Source of the DNA: Phycisphaerales bacterium UBA2266
GTDB taxonomy: Bacteria > Planctomycetota > Phycisphaerae > Sedimentisphaerales > Anaerobacaceae
Direction: 5' to 3'
DNA: 9,330 bases
Assembly: GCA_002347125.1 (NCBI GenBank)
Contig: DDXG01000205.1
Location: 1-9,330, forward strand
In this document: positions 5,702 through 9,330 of the stretch, piece after piece
Layout of the letters: every line of letters begins with the position of its first letter
How positions within the stretch are numbered: the first letter of the stretch is position 1
Program-made: the position numbers and the translations under genes
Notes under the pieces: model-generated
Seen by the model: the letters and a program-made list of their open reading frames with translations, nothing else
Told to the model about the DNA's origin: nothing
Database searches by the model: none

Positions 5702-7060
5702 ATGAAAGACTCCGGACAGACTTGCCGTGTTCGCCAGGACATGCGGCGGGTGGTCGGCGATGTTGCGCCGCGCCCGCAGTTGTGTGTGCGCGCCGAGGTG
5801 GAGGTCGAGGGCGTATCTGTCCTGGAGTGGTTCTCACGGCAACATGGCCTGGACCGGTTCTATTGGTCCGGCCGCGACGGCGAAGAGGAGGCAGCCGGGG
5901 CCGGTATCGCGGTACAGGCCGACGAGGTGGACTATTCCACGGCTTGGGAGGCGCTGACGGCCGTGCGCCGGTCGGTGGATGAAGGCCCGGCGGACCTGCG
6001 CTACTACGGAGGCATGTGTTTCGATCCGCTCGACGACCGGACACCGATGGAGGGATTCGGGCGATTTCGGTTCGTGGCCCCGCGGCTGGAGCTGCGCCGA
6101 ACCGGCGGTCGGACGATCTTGGCCCTGACGGAACCGGCTGGACGACGGTCGAACATCCAATCCTTGCGTGCCGAGGTGGAGGCGCTGGCGAGCGAGGCCG
6201 CATCCCTATCGACCGACACCGTCGCACTCCAGCCCGTGCGACGCATCCTCACAAGGGTGGACAGGCCCAACCGGAATCAGTGGACCGAGATGGTCGGCCA
6301 AGTCATGGACACGATGCGGCGCGAGGGGCTCGGCAAGATAGTCCTCTCTCGCAAGAGCGAACTGACCATGTCAGGCGAGGTGGATCCTGCCGAGATACTC
6401 AGGCGCGTGCGAGCCGGCCGTGGCGGGACCTACGATTTCTGTTTTGAATCTGGCGGGCGGGCCTTTGTCGGCAGCAGCCCGGAGTGCCTGTATCGGCGGC
6501 GGGACCGGGAGATTCGCACCGAGGCCATGGCGGGGACCTGCCCTATCGGCGAAACCGACCGGCAGACGGACGACCTGCGCCAGGCCCTGCTGGCCTCTGC
6601 GAAAGAGGCCGAAGAACACGAGTATGTGTTTCAGGATGTCCGGACACAGTTACAACGTATCTGCGACCGCTGCCGTGTGGTCGGGGAACGCGATGTCCTG
6701 GCGCTGACCTACGTGCAACATTTTGTCAGCCGATTCGAAGGACGCCTGAAGGCTGGACTGGCCACGGCAGAGGTCATCGACGCGCTGCACCCGACGGCGG
6801 CCGTGGGCGGCTACCCCCAGGCGGCGGCACTCGAACAGATCCGACGGATCGAACGGCACGGGCGGGGCTGGTACGCCGGGCCGGTGGGATGGGTCGGCCG
6901 CCGGGCCGATGAGTTCGCCGTCGGTATCCGTTCGTGCATGATCGAAGGCCCGCGGCTGACGCTTTATGCGGGGGCCGGCATCGTCGAGGCGTCGGACGCA
7001 GCCGCCGAATGGGACGAGACCGAGGCGAAGATGCGGCATTTCCTTGAGGTCCTGGAGTGA
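5702..7060 (+). CDS. menF: Isochorismate synthase MenF
   Basis: This cytoplasmic enzyme (452 residues) converts chorismate to isochorismate with Mg2+, the first committed step of menaquinone synthesis. It belongs to the chorismate-utilising superfamily (MenF, EntC, TrpE, PabB). Visible motifs are GLGKIVLSRK with Lys212 as the likely base, FVGSSPECLYRR (255-266), TEAMAGTCPIG with Glu274, KEAEEHEYVF (Glu305 region, metal site), HPTAAVGGYP (363-372), YAGPVGW (391-397), EFAVGIRS (404-411) and LYAGAGIVEASD with EWDETEAK (436-443). The HPTAAVGG and YAGPVGW motifs point to isochorismate synthase rather than anthranilate or aminodeoxychorismate synthase, and menD next door settles menaquinone over siderophore use. 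Length is normal. The ATG at 5702 is the first possible start after an in-frame TAG at 5687; Met14 (5741) is an alternative, and neither has a good SD. menD starts 9 nt downstream. Confidence 0.93.
   Translation: MKDSGQTCRVRQDMRRVVGDVAPRPQLCVRAEVEVEGVSVLEWFSRQHGLDRFYWSGRDGEEEAAGAGIAVQADEVDYSTAWEALTAVRRSVDEGPADLRYYGGMCFDPLDDRTPMEGFGRFRFVAPRLELRRTGGRTILALTEPAGRRSNIQSLRAEVEALASEAASLSTDTVALQPVRRILTRVDRPNRNQWTEMVGQVMDTMRREGLGKIVLSRKSELTMSGEVDPAEILRRVRAGRGGTYDFCFESGGRAFVGSSPECLYRRRDREIRTEAMAGTCPIGETDRQTDDLRQALLASAKEAEEHEYVFQDVRTQLQRICDRCRVVGERDVLALTYVQHFVSRFEGRLKAGLATAEVIDALHPTAAVGGYPQAAALEQIRRIERHGRGWYAGPVGWVGRRADEFAVGIRSCMIEGPRLTLYAGAGIVEASDAAAEWDETEAKMRHFLEVLE
7054..7057 (+). promoter_or_regulatory. 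Weak RBS of menD overlapping the menF stop
   Basis: GGAG (7054-7057) abuts the menF TGA (7058-7060) and sits 12 nt before the menD ATG at 7070. The spacing is long, so menD is probably helped by ribosomes that have just finished menF, that is, by translational coupling. Confidence 0.35.
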
Positions 7061-7069
7061 GCGGCGTCC

Positions 7070-8827
7070 ATGGCGGCTGATCTCAATACATTGCAGGCAC
7101 AGATCATTGTCGAGGAACTGGTGCGGTGCGGCATCGACACCTTCTGCATGAGTCCGGGCTCACGTTCGACGCCGCTGGTCGCGGCCGCGGCCAGGAACCG
7201 CCGGGCCAGGGTGATGATGTTCTATGATGAGCGCGGCAGCGCCTTCTACGCCCTGGGGTATGGCCGGGCGACCACCCGGCCGGCGGCCGTGATAACAACA
7301 AGCGGAACCGCCGCCGCGAACCTCATGCCGGCAATCTGCGAGGCCTCGGTGGACAAGGTGCCGCTGCTCATGCTGACCGCCGACAGACCCCCGGAGCTGA
7401 CCGACACGGGAGCCAACCAGACACTCAACCAGGCTGGGATGTTCGCGCGGTTTGTGCGTTGGGACTTTGACTTCTCCTGTCCGTGCGAACAAATGGGCGC
7501 CCAGGCCGTCCTGACGACGGTGGATCATGCCGTATCGCGGTCCGTGGGAATACATCCGGGCCCGGTCCATTTGAACTGCCGGTTTCGTGAACCGCTGGAA
7601 CCGATGCAGGGGGCGGATGAGACCGTCTACACGGCCGGGATCGGCCGATGGCGCGATTCGCGGGAGCCGTTCACTCGCTATGAGCCGGCCTGTGCGGCTC
7701 TGGATCCGGCCATCGTGGATTCCATTGCCCAAACCATCGGCGATGCACAGCGGCTGATGGTCGTGGTCGGCGGGCTGCGAACCGACAGACAGCAAACAGC
7801 GGTTCAACGGCTGGTGGCCCGGCTCCGGTGCCCGGTGTATGCGGACATCACTTCCGGGCTTCGACTGGGCGAATGCGGGACGAATGTGATTCGCCACTAT
7901 GACCCGGAGCTGCTCGACGCCGATTTCAACAGCAAGGCAAACCCGGATGTCGTGCTGCACATCGGCGGCCGGACGACGTCCAAGCGAGTGGGCCAGTTCT
8001 TCGATACGAATCGGCCCCGGTCGTATATCGTGATCAAGCAGGACCCCGACCGCTACGACCCCATTCATGCGGTGACACGACACGTTCAAACGGACGTGGC
8101 CGGCTTCTGTGAATCGCTCGCCGAACACATCCAAAGCCGCGATGACGGGAACTTCCGGCGGTTTCACCGCAACAAGGCCGAGGCGGCGCAGGCGATCATC
8201 GAGCGGCACATAGCCGCGGAGCCTGCGCTGACGGAGGCGTTTGTCGCGCGGCATCTGTCACGGGAGATTCCCGACGGTGCGGGTTTGTTCCTGTCGAACA
8301 GCATGCCGATCCGGGATATGGATCTCTACGCGGACACGGCGGCCCGGACCGTACGCATTGGAGCCAACCGGGGTATCAGCGGAATCGACGGCGTTGTGGC
8401 ATCCGCATGCGGATTCGCCGCTGGGTTGGGTACTCCCGTAACGGCGGTCGCCGGCGACCTGGCGATGGTGCACGATGTCAATTCACTGGCCATCGTGGGG
8501 CGGTCGGCCCAGCCGGTCATCGTGGTGACGATTAACAACCACGGGGGCGGAATTTTCGATTTCCTTCGTATATCGCAGTACGAGGATGTCTTTGAGCCCT
8601 ATTTCGTCGCGCCCCATGATTATTCGTTCGCCGGGGCCTGCGAGACATTCAAAGTCAAGTACCAAACCACGACCACAAAGCAGGCATTCGCCGATGCGTA
8701 TCGTGCAATGGTCCACGAGGGCACATCGGGGCTGATCGAGGTCCCGACCGAGCGCGCCGTGAACCTGAGGCTCCGTAGGGCGATTAAAGCGGCGATTATC
8801 GAGGCGCTCCATACTGAAGGAGAATGA
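7070..8827 (+). CDS. menD: SEPHCHC synthase MenD
   Basis: A thiamine-diphosphate and Mg2+-dependent cytoplasmic enzyme of 585 residues. It decarboxylates 2-oxoglutarate and adds the resulting succinyl semialdehyde unit to isochorismate, giving SEPHCHC. The three-domain layout is complete. The pyrimidine-binding domain has MSPGSRSTPL (Arg32), DERGSAFYALGYGRAT with Glu54 as the cofactor-activating acid, TSGTAAANLMPA, TADRPPELTDTGANQ (Arg106, Gln117) and HLNCRFREPL. The middle domain has GGRTTSKRVGQF (Lys305-Arg306). The diphosphate domain has SNSMPIRDMD (Ser411, Arg415), GANRGISGIDG (Arg434), GDLAMVHDVNSL (Asp463) and NNHGGGIFDFL (Asn490). These match residues known to bind substrate or cofactor in E. 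coli MenD by motif position, and none is missing. Length is close to the family norm. It follows menF by 9 nt and precedes menB by 3 nt, so the three form one transcript. Confidence 0.96.
   Translation: MAADLNTLQAQIIVEELVRCGIDTFCMSPGSRSTPLVAAAARNRRARVMMFYDERGSAFYALGYGRATTRPAAVITTSGTAAANLMPAICEASVDKVPLLMLTADRPPELTDTGANQTLNQAGMFARFVRWDFDFSCPCEQMGAQAVLTTVDHAVSRSVGIHPGPVHLNCRFREPLEPMQGADETVYTAGIGRWRDSREPFTRYEPACAALDPAIVDSIAQTIGDAQRLMVVVGGLRTDRQQTAVQRLVARLRCPVYADITSGLRLGECGTNVIRHYDPELLDADFNSKANPDVVLHIGGRTTSKRVGQFFDTNRPRSYIVIKQDPDRYDPIHAVTRHVQTDVAGFCESLAEHIQSRDDGNFRRFHRNKAEAAQAIIERHIAAEPALTEAFVARHLSREIPDGAGLFLSNSMPIRDMDLYADTAARTVRIGANRGISGIDGVVASACGFAAGLGTPVTAVAGDLAMVHDVNSLAIVGRSAQPVIVVTINNHGGGIFDFLRISQYEDVFEPYFVAPHDYSFAGACETFKVKYQTTTTKQAFADAYRAMVHEGTSGLIEVPTERAVNLRLRRAIKAAIIEALHTEGE
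8817..8822 (+). promoter_or_regulatory. Strong Shine-Dalgarno of menB inside the end of menD
   Basis: AAGGAG (8817-8822) lies within the last codons of menD, 8 nt before the ATG at 8831. This is the best SD in the window and fixes the menB start. By contrast menF has no SD and menD a poor one, which suggests menB is translated more efficiently from the shared mRNA. Confidence 0.75.
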
Positions 8828-8830
8828 CCG

Positions 8831-9330
8831 ATGGCGGGTATTCAATGGGTCCGTGTGGGAGAGTTCTCGGACATCCGGTACGAGACGTATGAGGGTATCG
8901 GCAAGATTACGATCAATCGGCCACAGGTTCGAAACGCATTTCGTCCGGAGACGGTCCGTCAGATGTCGGAGGCGCTGCGGATGGCCGAACATGATCCCGG
9001 TATCGGCGTCATCGTCCTGACCGGCGAAGGAGACAAGGCCTTCTGCTCCGGCGGCGACCAGAAGATTCGCGGACATGCCGGTTATCGCGATGCCGGCGGC
9101 GCCGAGGGTCTGGATGTGCTGGAGTTCCAGCGACAGATTCGACGCTGTCCGAAGGTCATCATTGCGATGGTGGCCGGCTACGCCATCGGGGGCGGCCACG
9201 TGCTGGCCCTGCTGTGCGATTTGACCATTGCGGCCGACAACGCCGTCTTCGGCCAGACCGGCCCCAAGGTGGGGTCCTTCGACGGCGGATTCGGGGCGAG
9301 CTATCTGGCGCGAATCGTCGGCCACAAGCG
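8831..9330 (+). CDS. menB: 1,4-dihydroxy-2-naphthoyl-CoA synthase MenB (3' end outside window)
   Basis: A crotonase-fold cytoplasmic enzyme that closes the second ring of o-succinylbenzoyl-CoA to give 1,4-dihydroxy-2-naphthoyl-CoA. The window gives 166 residues plus two bases; the family is usually about 270-290, so roughly 60% is visible. Close matches to E. coli MenB are KITINRPQVRNAFRP (26-39), GDKAFCSGGDQKIRG (67-81, oxyanion-hole glycine), MVAGYAIGGGHVL (113-125, second oxyanion-hole element), CDLTIAADNAVFGQTGPKVG (129-148) and SFDGGFGASYLARIVG. Gln142 and Gly144 of QTG match the bicarbonate-binding positions of type I MenB, and Ser149 and Asp151 match active-site residues. It begins 3 nt after the menD stop with a strong SD. 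menH is not between menD and menB, unlike the E. coli order. Confidence 0.95.
   Translation, partial: MAGIQWVRVGEFSDIRYETYEGIGKITINRPQVRNAFRPETVRQMSEALRMAEHDPGIGVIVLTGEGDKAFCSGGDQKIRGHAGYRDAGGAEGLDVLEFQRQIRRCPKVIIAMVAGYAIGGGHVLALLCDLTIAADNAVFGQTGPKVGSFDGGFGASYLARIVGHK

Noticed and set aside
7160..8254. Open frame of 364 codons on the minus strand opposite menD
   Set aside because: It lies entirely opposite conserved MenD motifs and has no recognisable protein family features.
8483..9325. Open frame of 280 codons on the minus strand opposite the end of menD and menB
   Set aside because: It spans the menD-menB junction on the opposite strand, which a real gene would not be expected to do, and shows no domain. 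The + strand MenB match is very strong.

Overview
The window holds four genes, all on the + strand, in GC-rich DNA: one very large secreted protein, then the start of a menaquinone (vitamin K2) biosynthesis operon that runs off the right edge. No RNA genes, insertion sequences, CRISPR arrays or phage genes were found. The organism is most likely a planctomycete of the Phycisphaerae/Sedimentisphaerales type. This rests on the giant multidomain exported protein, whose modules are three lamin-tail domains, CotH, PA14 and a C-terminal dockerin with the GRWL...C...C..ADID pattern. I recall that combination mainly from this group. It is an inference from module style, not a database result.

Layout. 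Bases 1-197 are a leader region with a good sigma70-type promoter (TTGCCT, 16 nt, TATAAT), a 5'-UTR hairpin and a Shine-Dalgarno site. Bases 198-5579 encode a 1793-residue exported protein. In order it has a signal peptide, lamin-tail domain 1, a beta-sandwich module, lamin-tail domains 2 and 3 (the third with a CBM-like insert), an Ig-like module, a CotH-type kinase domain, a second Ig-like module, an IPT/TIG-like domain apparently split by a PA14-like domain, and a two-loop dockerin. Bases 5580-5701 are intergenic, with small hairpins and a candidate promoter very close to the next start codon.

Bases 5702-9330 carry menF (isochorismate synthase), menD (SEPHCHC synthase) and the first 166 codons of menB (DHNA-CoA synthase). 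They are spaced 9 and 3 nt apart, so they are almost certainly co-transcribed. MenF converts chorismate to isochorismate and MenD adds the succinyl semialdehyde unit from 2-oxoglutarate. MenB later closes the naphthoquinone ring. The intervening MenH, MenC and MenE steps are not encoded in the visible part. The active-site residues I checked by eye look intact in all three enzymes.

The two halves appear functionally unrelated. The menaquinone genes are conventional apart from the gene set and the menF start region. The surface protein holds most of the novelty: its nested domains, its lamin-tail repetition and its dockerin without a visible partner. I see no convincing new multi-gene system here.
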